NCBI RefSeq assembly: GCF_022479115.1
Contig: NZ_CP092497.1
Span: 8,804,001-8,868,000, forward strand
Direction of reading: 5' to 3'
Origin: Amycolatopsis sp. EV170708-02-1
GTDB lineage: Bacteria; Actinomycetota; Actinomycetes; Mycobacteriales; Pseudonocardiaceae
Length of the DNA: 64,000 nucleotides
This document shows positions 8,129 to 16,861 of this stretch, piece by piece; the first letter of the stretch is position 1, and the number at the start of each line of letters is the position of its first letter. The notes below the pieces were generated by a model that saw only the letters and a program-made list of their open reading frames with translations, was not told the DNA's origin and did no database searches. A program made the translations under genes and the position numbers.

Positions 8129-11080
8129 ATGATGTGGCTTGCCACCCCTCGCCCGACCTCGGTTTCGGTCCGCGCCGGATCGACGGCATTAGTGGGCCGC
8201 GACGTCGAGGTCTCGGCGATCGTGAAGATCCTGCTGCGCCGTCCCGCCGCCGTGCTGATCGAAGGCGAACCCGGGATGGGCCGCAGCAGGCTGCTCGAAG
8301 AGCTGGCCGGACGCCGCGAGTTCGCGGCCGCCCGCGTGCTTTCGGGTGCCTGCCAGCCGATGCGCGAACCGTTCCCGTTCGGGCCGCTGCTCGAAGCGCT
8401 GCGGTCGGCGGGCGACCGGCCGCTCGGGCCGCTCAGCCCGGTGGCCGGGGTGCTGAGACCCTTGCTGCCCGAACTGGCGGAAAGCCTTCCGCCCCAACCG
8501 GAACCGCTCGCCGACCCGTGCGCCGAACGCCACCGCCAGTTCCGCGCCGTCCGTGAACTCCTGATCGCCTGCGGGCCCACGCTCGTCCTGATCGACGACC
8601 TCCAGTGGGCCGACGAAGGCACCCGTGACCTCTTGCGTTTCCTCGCCGCCGCGATGCCCGCCGAGCTCGCCGTCGTCGCGGCCTACCGGACCGGTTCCCC
8701 GTCCGGGCACGGTGCGGGGATCCCGTTCCGCACCCCGCCGAACGTCCAGACCGCCCGCGTGACGCTGGGCCCGCTCGATCTCGACGCCGTCGGGAAGCTC
8801 GCGGAGGAACTGCTGGACCTGCCGAGGGTTTCCGCGTCGTTCACCGCGAAGCTCCACGAAAGCACCGCCGGGATCCCGTTCGTGGTCGAGGAGACCCTGC
8901 GGGCATTGCGGGACGCGGCGGGGCGGCTGCCGATCGGTGAAGTGCTGGGCGACCGGCTGCTGGAAAGCCTCGAAGTCCCGATCTCCCTGCGCGAGGCCAT
9001 CACCGAACGGCTCGACGCGCTGCCCGGCCCCGCCGTCCGGCTCGCCCGCGCCGCGGCGGTGCTCGCCGTCCCGTCCGAACCGGCGGTGATCGGCGAACTC
9101 GCCTGCCTCGACGGCGACGACCTCCGCACCGCCCTTTTGTCCACTTTGGATGGCGGTGTCCTCGGCGAACTCGGCGGCGACCGCTACGGTTTTCGGCATC
9201 CCTTGGCCCGCAAGGCCGTTTACGACACGATCAGCGGTCCGGAACGGACTCTGCTGCATTCGCGCGCCATCAAGGTGCTCGCCGAGCAGCCCGCCCCGCC
9301 GCTGACCCTGCTGGCGAACCATTCGCGTGCGGCGGGACGGACCGGGCAATGGCGCCACTACGCCGAAGCCGCCGCCGACGAGGCCATCGCCCGCGGCGAC
9401 ACCTCACGCGCCATCGACCTGCTCCAGTCCGTGCTGGCCGAGGCGGGGCTCGGCGAGGACGACATCGCCCGGCTGGCCACGAAACTCAGCCAGGTCGCGC
9501 TGCGCGGGTTCCGCCCGGACGTCATCGAGACACTGGAACGGATCCTCGAAGACCTCACCGAACTGCGGCCGAGCGTGCGCGGGACGATCCGCCTCAGCCT
9601 CGGGATGCTGCTGGTCCGCACGATCGGGCGGCTCGGCCGCGGCCGGGTCGAGGTGGAGAAGGCCATCACCGAACTGGTCGACGAGCCGGAGCTGGCCGCA
9701 CGCGGGATCAACCTGCTCGCCCAGCCGATCGACGGGCTGACCCCCTTGTCCTGGCACGAGGTCTGGATGGATCGTGCCCGCGAGGTCTTCGACCGGATCG
9801 AAGACCCGGAGCTGCGGCTCGCCCTGCTCGGCGACCGGATCTCCACCCAGGCGCATATCGGCGACGGCTCGGCCTGGACCGAGTTCACCGAACTGGCCGA
9901 ACAGGGCGGCGTAGCAGATGGGGTCGCCGAACGGGTCCAGCTGGCGCGGCTGTGGTGCAACCTCGCCGACGCGCAGTCCTGGGCAGGCCATCTGACCAGG
10001 GCGGAAAAGCTGGTCACGGAAGGGATCCGCCGCGCGACCGACGCCGGCGCGCTCTACGCCGCCGGCCTCGCGCAGGGCACCAGGGTCCGGCTCGACTGGG
10101 TGCGCGGCGACTGGTCCGGGCTCGCGGAGGCCACCGAGCAGCTCCGCGACGGCTACCCCGACCTCGGCCCGATCGTCATGGAATGCTCGCTCGTCCTCGG
10201 CGGGCTGGCCGCCGTACGCGGGGAATTCGCCGCCGCGCAACGACATCTGGCCGCGGCGAGCGTGCACGCCCCGGAACACGGGCCCATCCCGGTCGTCCTG
10301 TCGGCGGCGGGTGTGCTGATCCGGGTGCTCCTCGCCACGGACGACGTCGACGGGGCGTGCGCGGCGGCCGACAACGCCGTCGCGGCGGCCCGGCGCAAGG
10401 GCGTCTGGGTGTGGGCGGCGGCGCTGGTCCCCGCCGCGGCCGAGGCCTACACGCGCGCCGGACGCTGGTCGGAGGCGGACGCCGTGGTGGAGGAATTCGC
10501 CCGCGGGATCGACGGCAAGGATTCGCCGGTCTCCCGGGTCGCGCTGCTCGCCGGCCGGGCGATCCTGCTCGACGCCCGCGGCAAACATCCCGCCGCGGCA
10601 ACGGTTTTCGACGAGGCCGCGGCCGGTTACGAAGCCCTGCCGATGCCGTATCAGGCCATCGGCGCCCGCGAGCGGGCGGCGCTGTGCCGCCTGACCGCCG
10701 GCCGCCTCGACGCGGGCCGTCTCACCGCGGGCGACCGCAAGGCGATCGAGGAGCTCGCGGCGGCCGCGGAGGCCTACGAGCGGCTCGGCGCGACCAGGGA
10801 CGCCGGCCGCTGCCGCCATCTGCTGCGGGAACACGGCGCGTGGGCGCCCTCTCAGCGCGGGCGGCGTGGCTACGGACAGGAGCTCTCGCCCCGTGAACTG
10901 GAGGTCGCGCGGATGCTTTCCGACGGCCGGACGAACCGGGAGATAGCGGACGGATTGTTCCTTTCCCCGCGTACCGTGGAACAGCACGTCGCCAAGGTCC
11001 TGCGGAAACTCGGGGCCCGTTCGCGGACGGACGTGGCCCGCCGGATGACGAATTACGCGCCGGCGGCGGCCGACCGGTAA
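8129..11080 (+). CDS. Large ATP-binding LuxR-family (LAL) regulator
   Basis: A 983-residue LAL protein from ATG 8129 (GAGGAGCGC upstream). Order of domains: AAA-type ATPase (about 20-290) with Walker A GEPGMGRSR at 46-54 and Walker B LVLIDDLQWAD at 152-162; a long helical, TPR-like middle (about 350-880); and a LuxR-type helix-turn-helix at the C-terminus (LSPRELEVARMLSDGRTNRE, then LSPRTVEQHVAKVLRKLGA). LAL regulators usually switch on metabolite clusters or sugar/steroid use in response to ATP and inducer. The invariant Walker A lysine is Arg52 here, which may reduce nucleotide hydrolysis. Target genes are unknown; the divergent protease is the nearest candidate. Confidence 0.9.
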   Translation: MMWLATPRPTSVSVRAGSTALVGRDVEVSAIVKILLRRPAAVLIEGEPGMGRSRLLEELAGRREFAAARVLSGACQPMREPFPFGPLLEALRSAGDRPLGPLSPVAGVLRPLLPELAESLPPQPEPLADPCAERHRQFRAVRELLIACGPTLVLIDDLQWADEGTRDLLRFLAAAMPAELAVVAAYRTGSPSGHGAGIPFRTPPNVQTARVTLGPLDLDAVGKLAEELLDLPRVSASFTAKLHESTAGIPFVVEETLRALRDAAGRLPIGEVLGDRLLESLEVPISLREAITERLDALPGPAVRLARAAAVLAVPSEPAVIGELACLDGDDLRTALLSTLDGGVLGELGGDRYGFRHPLARKAVYDTISGPERTLLHSRAIKVLAEQPAPPLTLLANHSRAAGRTGQWRHYAEAAADEAIARGDTSRAIDLLQSVLAEAGLGEDDIARLATKLSQVALRGFRPDVIETLERILEDLTELRPSVRGTIRLSLGMLLVRTIGRLGRGRVEVEKAITELVDEPELAARGINLLAQPIDGLTPLSWHEVWMDRAREVFDRIEDPELRLALLGDRISTQAHIGDGSAWTEFTELAEQGGVADGVAERVQLARLWCNLADAQSWAGHLTRAEKLVTEGIRRATDAGALYAAGLAQGTRVRLDWVRGDWSGLAEATEQLRDGYPDLGPIVMECSLVLGGLAAVRGEFAAAQRHLAAASVHAPEHGPIPVVLSAAGVLIRVLLATDDVDGACAAADNAVAAARRKGVWVWAAALVPAAAEAYTRAGRWSEADAVVEEFARGIDGKDSPVSRVALLAGRAILLDARGKHPAAATVFDEAAAGYEALPMPYQAIGARERAALCRLTAGRLDAGRLTAGDRKAIEELAAAAEAYERLGATRDAGRCRHLLREHGAWAPSQRGRRGYGQELSPRELEVARMLSDGRTNREIADGLFLSPRTVEQHVAKVLRKLGARSRTDVARRMTNYAPAAADR

Positions 11081-11122
11081 CGTCCCGGTGAACGGCCGTT
11101 ATTCCTTTAGGGGCAAGAAAAG

Positions 11123-11136
11123 TGCCCGATCGGGCA
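11123..11136. promoter_or_regulatory. 14-bp perfect palindrome upstream of the EspG operon
   Basis: TGCCCGATCGGGCA, about 124 bp before the EspG start and 43 bp after the LAL gene stop. It could be an operator or a short terminator stem; no T-run follows. Confidence 0.35.
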
Positions 11137-11259
11137 TGGTGATCCATTCCATCGGGTTCAGCGGTGTACGTATGGTTTCGTAGGTTCATGCGCTGTGCTA
11201 GTTTGTTTTGGTCATTAACAAAGTCGGGGCCCGACCCCGTGAGGGAGTAGCGCAGAAGC

Positions 11260-12111
11260 ATGGCTGAGCGAGCCGATTTCGCGCTGGGGACGGTCGAGGC
11301 GACAGTGGTCGGGCGGGCGCTTGGCGTCGATGCCCGCTTGTTTCCCTTGCGCGTCCAGAACACTTCGATCGACCCGGAGCGCTACGCCGCGATCGTCCGG
11401 AAGGTCTATACCGATCTCGAACAGCGCCGCCTGTCGGTCAACGGCGAGCTGAACCAGGCCGTCCGCACCGCGTTCGCGCTGCTGGCGAACCACCGGATCA
11501 CCGTTTCGATCAACGGTATCGACGGCCTCGGCCAGGACATCGCCGTCCTCGCCCTCACCGACGGCAGGCAGGCGCTCGGCATCACGCAGGCCCACGGCGA
11601 AGACCTCCTGCAGTTCGCGCTCTTCTCCGACGAAGAGCTGGTCGAGGTCCTCTCCGGCGTGCTGCCGCGGATGCGCCCCGCGTCGACCGGCCGCCGCACG
11701 ATCGTGCAGAAGGAGGAGCGCGCCGTCTCCGCGATGACCGCGCGCCGCCAGGCCGAAGCCGAGTTCGACGAGGAGGAGACCGACGCGTTCGGCAACCTCC
11801 AGTTCACCGGCGTCGTCCGCGCCCGGCCGGAAGCGCCGTCGCCGCGCAACGACGAGAGCGACGTCGAGGTCTTGGAGAAGGTGCTGTCCGGGCCCCGCCT
11901 CGGCGGCGGGTACATCATCGTGAGCGGGATCGGCCGCCGCGGCGAACGGCTCCGGTCCACACCGTTGAGCTGGCTCGACACCGAAGACGGCCGGTACCTG
12001 GTCTGGACCGAGACCGACGAAGCCTCCGGTGCCGTGATCGGTCACTACGACCCGGCGAGCCAGTCGGGCGTGGCGAATTCGATCCGGGACGCCATCGCGG
12101 ACATCTACTGA
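11260..12111 (+). CDS. EspG-family type VII secretion chaperone
   Basis: A 283-residue protein matching the ESX secretion-associated EspG family. In mycobacteria EspG binds the helical tip of PPE partners in the cytoplasm and keeps them soluble before export. N-terminal TVEATVVGRALGVDARLFPLRV and the C-terminal TPLSWLDTEDGRYLVWTE with IRDAIADIY fit this family (compare LAWFDTEAGRFMM in the second EspG at 49880). It is the first gene of a tight five-gene operon (11260-15379) that contains the likely client, a PPE-like protein, two genes downstream. No ESX core components (EccB-E, MycP) are nearby, so the secretion machine must be encoded elsewhere. Confidence 0.85.
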   Translation: MAERADFALGTVEATVVGRALGVDARLFPLRVQNTSIDPERYAAIVRKVYTDLEQRRLSVNGELNQAVRTAFALLANHRITVSINGIDGLGQDIAVLALTDGRQALGITQAHGEDLLQFALFSDEELVEVLSGVLPRMRPASTGRRTIVQKEERAVSAMTARRQAEAEFDEEETDAFGNLQFTGVVRARPEAPSPRNDESDVEVLEKVLSGPRLGGGYIIVSGIGRRGERLRSTPLSWLDTEDGRYLVWTETDEASGAVIGHYDPASQSGVANSIRDAIADIY

Positions 12112-12142
12112 CCCTTCCCGAATCCGGCGAGAGGACCCTCCG

Positions 12143-12553
12143 TTGACCGAGGAAGCACAAGAAGCGCAGCCGTTGATGGCGGCACGCAAGGTGGCGTTCG
12201 CGAGCGCGCGGCTGAAGGACATGGCCAAGCAGGGCGGCTTCGCCGTCGACGAGACCACCGGCAAAGAGATGATCCGTTCGCTCCAAGGAGTGATCGACAG
12301 CCTTGAAGAGCGCTGGAGCGCGCTGACGAAGCTGCAGAAGTCGCCGGCGATGAGCTCCACCGCGACCGCCCGCTGGGTTTCCGAGCACATGCACGGCACC
12401 GCGACCGACGCGCAGGGCCTGCTCACCCAGCTCCAGGCCGCCCGTGCCGAGTTCCCGACCTACATCGAGGCGATCGAACTCGCCCAGCGGAACTACCGGG
12501 AACGCGACACCCAGAACCAGCGCGACCTGAAGCAGATCGACACCGAGATCTGA
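12143..12553 (+). CDS. Helical T7SS-associated protein, paralogue of the gene at 49260
   Basis: A 136-residue, largely alpha-helical protein from TTG 12143 (GAGAGG 8 bp upstream). No named domain is recognised. It aligns by eye with the protein at 49260-49736: both have a GGF-(V/I)-x2-E motif, a charged helix, a short variable loop and a second helix ending in a Lys/Glu-rich tail. The second position after EspG is also shared, so this is a conserved component of the two operons. It may be a small WXG100/PE-like partner of the PPE-like protein, but it lacks a clear WXG motif. Spacing to the next gene is 11 bp. Confidence 0.65.
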   Translation: MTEEAQEAQPLMAARKVAFASARLKDMAKQGGFAVDETTGKEMIRSLQGVIDSLEERWSALTKLQKSPAMSSTATARWVSEHMHGTATDAQGLLTQLQAARAEFPTYIEAIELAQRNYRERDTQNQRDLKQIDTEI

Positions 12554-12564
12554 AGGAGAGACCC

Positions 12565-14532
12565 GTGACCGAATCCGAGGAGAAGACGGCGAAGGTCTCC
12601 GACCCGAACTCGCCCGACTACGACAAGCTCGACCCGCACTACGACCCGACGGCCGACTCGTCGTCCGATTACTACGTCGGGCCGCTGGCGGACGAGGCCG
12701 CCTCCGGTGACGAGATCCGGGCCGGGGCCTCTGCCGGGACGGACGCCATCTTCAACATCCTCGGCTGGGGGAACACGCCGCTCGTCCTCGTGAAGGACCA
12801 GTTCACGCAGAAGATGTACGAGGCGCAGCTGGAGAAGGCGCGCGAAGGTCTCGACAAGAACCTGGACCTCCGCAAACCCGGCGAGCCGCCGTCCACGGTC
12901 TGGGCGAACGCCACCCACGAGCAGATGCAGACCGCGATCGCGGACAACGCGGATCCGGCCGCGGTGGGCGAGACCTCCGAAGAGTGGATCCGGGCGGGCA
13001 ACGACCTGGCCTCGCATCAGCGCAACCTGGCGAAGGCGATCAGCGCGAGCACGGCCAACTGGGAGGGCGAGGGCGGCGACGCGGCCCGCGAGCACCTCGC
13101 CGGTGTCGGCAAATGGCTCGGCTCGACCGCGAACGGCGCGACACTGGCCGGGCGGCAGCAGCAGATCCACTCGCAGACGCTCAACGAGACGCAGAAGCTG
13201 ATGGCGGCGAACCCGCCGGTGGCGTTCAACGTGCAGGAGGCCAACGCCAACCTGCAGAAGATCACCGACCCGTATGTGTACATGGCGCAGCTCGGCAAGG
13301 ATCTCACCACCTTCAAGAAGCAGCAGGACGCGCGGGACCAGGCCGCGAAGGTGATGACCGAATTCGACACCACGGTCGGCGCGGCGATCGCCACCCCGGC
13401 GTTCCCCGCCCCGCCGAAGCTGGCGACGGCGACCAGGCAGCTGCAAGGGAGCCCCGCCGGTGGTGGCGCGGGTTCGCCCGCCGGCACGCTTCGCGACCGG
13501 ATGGCACCCGAAGGCGCCGACGGCACCCCGTTCACCGCGGCCTCGGACCGTACGCGCCCGGACGGCCTCGTCGCTTCGATGGACGGGACGCCGCAGGGCG
13601 GGACCGGCGGCCCCGGCGGTGTGTCGCCGTTCAGCTCGCCGAACGGCGGACCGGGCGGCGGTCCCGGTGGTGGACCGGGTGGCGGTCCGGGCGGCTTCCC
13701 CGGCGGTGGCGGTCCCGGCGGCCCGGGCTCCAGCCCGGCCATGCCCAACATGCCCACCATCCCGAACGGGCCGACCGGCGGCGAGACCTACAAACCCGCC
13801 GCGTCTTCGGGCCCCAACCTCCCGAACATGCCCAAGATCGACGACAGCACGCGCACCACGGGCTACACGCCCCCGTCCGTTTCGCCGCCGCCGTTCACCC
13901 CGCCGAACATGCCGCCGATCCCGGAGAGCGGCGGACCGCGGCCCGGCAACGGCCTTCCGTTCACGCCACCGAGCCTCCCCATCCCGAACGGGCCCAACAG
14001 CGGCGGGCCGAGGCCGGTCATGCCGAACATCCCGCCGATCCCGCGGCCCGGCGGTATCGGTGAGCGGCTCACCGGCCCCTCGTTCCCCGACGGCAACTCG
14101 TACAAGGGCACTCCGTACAACGCGCCCAAACTCGGCATGCCGAACATCCCCGGCGGTGGCGGTACCGGCGGGACCAGTGGCTTCGGCGGCGGCACCGGTG
14201 CGGGTGGCGCCGGCGGTGCGGGCGGTGGCGGTCTCGGCGGCGCCGGACGGGCGACCGGCTCGCTCGGCATGGGCGGCGCCGTCGGCGCGGGCGCGATGGA
14301 CGCCGAGGCGGCCGCGGCCCGTGCGGCGGGCTCCGGCGGCAAGCCGGGCACCCCCGGCGGCATGGGCCCGATGGGCGGCATGGCCCCCGGCGCGGGCAAG
14401 GGGCAGGGCCAGGAGGACAAGGAGCACAAGGTCGCCGACTACGTCGAATCCGACGACCCGTCCTTCTTCGCCGCCGACGAGGTCGTGGCGCCGCCGGTGA
14501 TCGGCGACTGGAAGAACAAGGACTGGAAGTGA
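12565..14532 (+). CDS. PPE-like protein with long Gly/Pro-rich tail
   Basis: A 655-residue protein from GTG 12565 (AAGGAGAG SD). Residues about 105-290 are a helical PPE/WXG-type domain, with the turn WEGEGG at about 172-177. Residues about 300-620 are low-complexity, rich in Gly, Pro, Asn and Met, with repeated NMPxIP units. The last 35 residues are ordered and acidic, ending DDPSFFAADEVVAPPVIGDW. The C-terminal PPVIG motif recurs in the protein at 47238, suggesting a functional signal. It is probably an EspG client exported or surface-exposed through a type VII system. The same domain order is encoded by two overlapping genes at 47238-48691. The next gene starts inside its stop codon (GTGA). 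Confidence 0.75.
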   Translation: MTESEEKTAKVSDPNSPDYDKLDPHYDPTADSSSDYYVGPLADEAASGDEIRAGASAGTDAIFNILGWGNTPLVLVKDQFTQKMYEAQLEKAREGLDKNLDLRKPGEPPSTVWANATHEQMQTAIADNADPAAVGETSEEWIRAGNDLASHQRNLAKAISASTANWEGEGGDAAREHLAGVGKWLGSTANGATLAGRQQQIHSQTLNETQKLMAANPPVAFNVQEANANLQKITDPYVYMAQLGKDLTTFKKQQDARDQAAKVMTEFDTTVGAAIATPAFPAPPKLATATRQLQGSPAGGGAGSPAGTLRDRMAPEGADGTPFTAASDRTRPDGLVASMDGTPQGGTGGPGGVSPFSSPNGGPGGGPGGGPGGGPGGFPGGGGPGGPGSSPAMPNMPTIPNGPTGGETYKPAASSGPNLPNMPKIDDSTRTTGYTPPSVSPPPFTPPNMPPIPESGGPRPGNGLPFTPPSLPIPNGPNSGGPRPVMPNIPPIPRPGGIGERLTGPSFPDGNSYKGTPYNAPKLGMPNIPGGGGTGGTSGFGGGTGAGGAGGAGGGGLGGAGRATGSLGMGGAVGAGAMDAEAAAARAAGSGGKPGTPGGMGPMGGMAPGAGKGQGQEDKEHKVADYVESDDPSFFAADEVVAPPVIGDWKNKDWK

Positions 14533-14858
14533 CGGCTTCGTTCGAGGTCGATCCGGACGACCTGACCGCGCACGCGAGCCATCTCGAAGGGCTCGTGGAC
14601 CGGCTGAACACGGCGCACGCCGCGACCGGTTCGGCGATGTCGTCGGACGCGTACGGCCTGCTGTGCGCGTTCCTGCCGCCGATCGTCAACCCGGCGGGCG
14701 AACGCGCGGCGGAGACGATCAAGGCGGCCGTGGAAGGGATCCAGTCGACGGCCGACAACGTCCGCACCGCGGCCAAGTCCTATGTAGACGGTGACAAGAC
14801 CAACGCGGAACCGTTCAAGGCGGACTTCCCGGCCTTGGACATCGGAGGAAAGCAGTGA
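14529..14858 (+). CDS. EspC-like type VII secretion target
   Basis: A 109-residue helical-hairpin protein of the ESX-1 EspC-like/'type VII secretion target' group: FEVDPDDLTAHASHLEGLVDRL at the N-terminus, a turn around GLLCAFLPPIVNP, and a second helix ending in a short tail. Such proteins are secreted as dimers or partners of PPE/WXG proteins. The start GTG overlaps the PPE-like stop codon by 4 bp and its own stop overlaps the next gene by 4 bp, so translation is probably coupled and the products are likely needed in fixed ratio. Confidence 0.7.
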   Translation: MTASFEVDPDDLTAHASHLEGLVDRLNTAHAATGSAMSSDAYGLLCAFLPPIVNPAGERAAETIKAAVEGIQSTADNVRTAAKSYVDGDKTNAEPFKADFPALDIGGKQ

Positions 14859-15379
14859 CCGGCGCGAACGAACTCGGCGAGCTCATGCTGGACCCGGACG
14901 AGGCCCAGCGCAAAATGGAGCGATGGGCCGCGGGGCTGGAAGAGAAGGCCCAGCGTTACGCGGCCGCCCAGGAGCGGACGGAGCAGCTCCGGCTGACCGC
15001 GTCCAGCTCCGACGGCGCCGTGAAGATCACCGTCGGGGCGGACGGCGGCGTGACGGACATCGAGTTCGGGAACAAGGCCAGGACGTACCCGCTGGAGGAA
15101 CTGTCGCGGGCCATCCTGCAGACCATGCACCAGGCGCAGGCCGGGATCGCGGGCCAGGTCGCCGAGGTCATGCAGGAATCGCTCGGCGACGAGGACCAGG
15201 AGACCAGGGCGCTGATGATCGGCACCCTGCGCAGCCGCTTCCCCGAGATCGAGGAGGAAGAGCCACCTGCTCCGCCGCCCGCACCGCCGGCGTCCGCGAC
15301 CGACGCTCCGCCTCCGCCGCAGGCCCCTCGCGAACGGCGTCACGAAGCGCCGGACGACGAGGAGAACTCGCCCTGGTAA
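14855..15379 (+). CDS. YbaB/EbfC-family protein (EspL-like) with Pro-rich tail
   Basis: A 174-residue protein. Residues about 10-110 match the YbaB/EbfC fold (helical tweezers dimer; AAASSSDGAVKITVGADGG-type strand region followed by LSRAILQTMHQAQAG helix). Residues 125-174 are Pro/Glu/Ala-rich and disordered. Classical YbaB binds DNA, but ESX loci carry a YbaB-like member (EspL) with a secretion-related role; the operon position, overlapping the EspC-like gene, favours that role. It is the last gene of the operon and is followed 2 bp later by a family A palindrome. Confidence 0.75.
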   Translation: MTGANELGELMLDPDEAQRKMERWAAGLEEKAQRYAAAQERTEQLRLTASSSDGAVKITVGADGGVTDIEFGNKARTYPLEELSRAILQTMHQAQAGIAGQVAEVMQESLGDEDQETRALMIGTLRSRFPEIEEEEPPAPPPAPPASATDAPPPPQAPRERRHEAPDDEENSPW

Positions 15380-15381
15380 CC

Positions 15382-15427
15382 CCTCGTGAGTGGTAAGGAC
15401 GGTTCTAACCGTCCTTACCACTCACGA
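15382..15427. repeat. 46-bp palindrome family A, copy 2 (compensated variant)
   Basis: Arms 15382-15403 and 15406-15427, spacer CT. Compared with the other copies, GGCAAGG is GGTAAGG in the left arm and the right arm carries the matching change (TTACC for TTGCC), so base pairing is kept. It lies between the convergent YbaB-like and GGDEF genes. Confidence 0.9.
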
Positions 15428-15431
15428 GGCG

Positions 15432-16721
15432 TCAGGCGGCCGCGAGCGAGACGACGCGGTTCCGCCCGCTGTTCTTCGCCTGGTAGAGCGCGGAATCGGC
15501 GACGTGCAGCAGCCGTTCCAGCACGGTCCCGCCCGACGGGTACACCGCGACGCCGATCGACACCGAAAGCCCGCGCACGACCCGGGGCCCTGAAGCGGTC
15601 GCGACCTCGACCTCGATCGCCATCACCGCGCGGCGGACGCGCTCGGCCACGGGGAGCACCTCGCTCTCCGTCGCGCCGGGAAGCAGCACGACGAACTCCT
15701 CACCGCCGAAGCGGCCGACGGAGTCGTAGTCGCGTACGTGCTCGGAGATCGTCTTCGCGACGACCTTGAGCACGACGTCGCCCGCGAGATGCCCGTAGAC
15801 GTCGTTGACCTGCTTGAAATGGTCGAGGTCGAGCATCAGCACGCCGAGTTTGCGTTTCGCCCTCGCCGCCGACGAAAGCTCGCGTTCGCTCAGCGCGTGC
15901 CACGCGTGCGCGTTCAGGACGCCGGTCTTGCGGTCGATGCTCGCCGCGATCTCCAGCTGCCGCACCAGCACGCTGCGGTGCAGCACCAGCACCGGGAGCA
16001 GCACGAACGGGACGAGCGCGGGCGCGTGCACGATGCCGAGCGCCGTCGAGGTGCCGAGCACCAGGGTGGTGACTTCCAGCAGGTTGTCGTCGCCGGTGCC
16101 GAACAGCGACCGCAGGGACCTGGCCCCGGTGTGCAGGTAGACCGAGAGCGCCACGATGAACGCGTTGGCCACGGTGAACACGGCCGCCGCCTCGACGATC
16201 TTCAGCGAGCCGGCGAACCCCGCGGGCAGCCCGTTCCAGCCGGAGACGATGGCCCCCGCGGCCAGGCAGGAGATCACGATCGCCGCCGCGCAGTACACGA
16301 CGCGGTAGGCCGGGCGGTGGCTCATCCCCCGCCACACCCGGAGCCAAAGATGCAGGTAGATGAGCAATCCGAGGGCGAGCGCGAGCCCGGACGGCAGGAC
16401 GAGCACCCCCGCGAACGTCCACACCGAAGTCATGTTGATATGCGGCCGGTCGCACAGCGTGCGGCGCAACCGTTCCACCGAACGCGAAAGCTCGGCCTGC
16501 AGGACGGCGAGGCCGAGCAGTGATCCAAATCGGACGAATTCCGTAGTCTCGTAGTTCGATCGGAGCAAGGCGATTACCGCGGCCGCCGCCGCGAGGCCTT
16601 CCACCACAAGGAAAACCGCGGGCACACCGCGTGGTCCGGACCATAATTCCCAGCGTCGGACCCTGGCTCTCAGACGTGTACCGGCCCCTTCTCCGGCGAG
16701 TTCCACATCCCCCATAATCAT
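15432..16721 (-). CDS. Membrane-bound diguanylate cyclase (GGDEF)
   Basis: A 429-residue protein from ATG 16721 (AAGGGGG 9 bp upstream; GTG 16727 and ATG 16715 are alternatives). About six transmembrane helices fill residues 30-255, followed by a GGDEF domain. The active-site loop is GGEEF (about 339-343), a functional variant, and RDYD nine residues before it matches the RxxD product-inhibition site, so it should make c-di-GMP from two GTP with feedback control. In sporulating actinobacteria c-di-GMP represses development through BldD. No separate sensor domain is seen; the membrane part may sense directly. It is monocistronic, ending 4 bp from a family A palindrome. Confidence 0.9.
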   Translation of the reverse strand: MIMGDVELAGEGAGTRLRARVRRWELWSGPRGVPAVFLVVEGLAAAAAVIALLRSNYETTEFVRFGSLLGLAVLQAELSRSVERLRRTLCDRPHINMTSVWTFAGVLVLPSGLALALGLLIYLHLWLRVWRGMSHRPAYRVVYCAAAIVISCLAAGAIVSGWNGLPAGFAGSLKIVEAAAVFTVANAFIVALSVYLHTGARSLRSLFGTGDDNLLEVTTLVLGTSTALGIVHAPALVPFVLLPVLVLHRSVLVRQLEIAASIDRKTGVLNAHAWHALSERELSSAARAKRKLGVLMLDLDHFKQVNDVYGHLAGDVVLKVVAKTISEHVRDYDSVGRFGGEEFVVLLPGATESEVLPVAERVRRAVMAIEVEVATASGPRVVRGLSVSIGVAVYPSGGTVLERLLHVADSALYQAKNSGRNRVVSLAAA

Positions 16722-16861
16722 CGTCACCGGTCCCCCTTCCGTACACATTTCAATGTATCCGAGGTAGTACTGAGGGTGGCTCGAGTCATTTCCGGAACAC
16801 ACAGATGGAGCAGTGGGAGGGAGGACCATCATGAACGGTCGCGAGGACTGATCCCACCAAT

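Noticed and set aside
9404..10987. 527-residue minus-strand frame inside the LAL regulator gene
   Set aside because: Arg/Glu/Asp-rich shadow frame without any recognisable domain, opposite a well-supported gene.
12493..14427. 644-residue minus-strand frame opposite the PPE-like gene
   Set aside because: Arg/Ala/Gly-rich translation of antisense codons; no start context or homology.
16836..16856. Six-codon open frame ATG...TGA after a strong GGGAGGGAGG
   Set aside because: Could be a leader peptide, but it is on the plus strand between two minus-strand genes with no downstream plus-strand gene to control.
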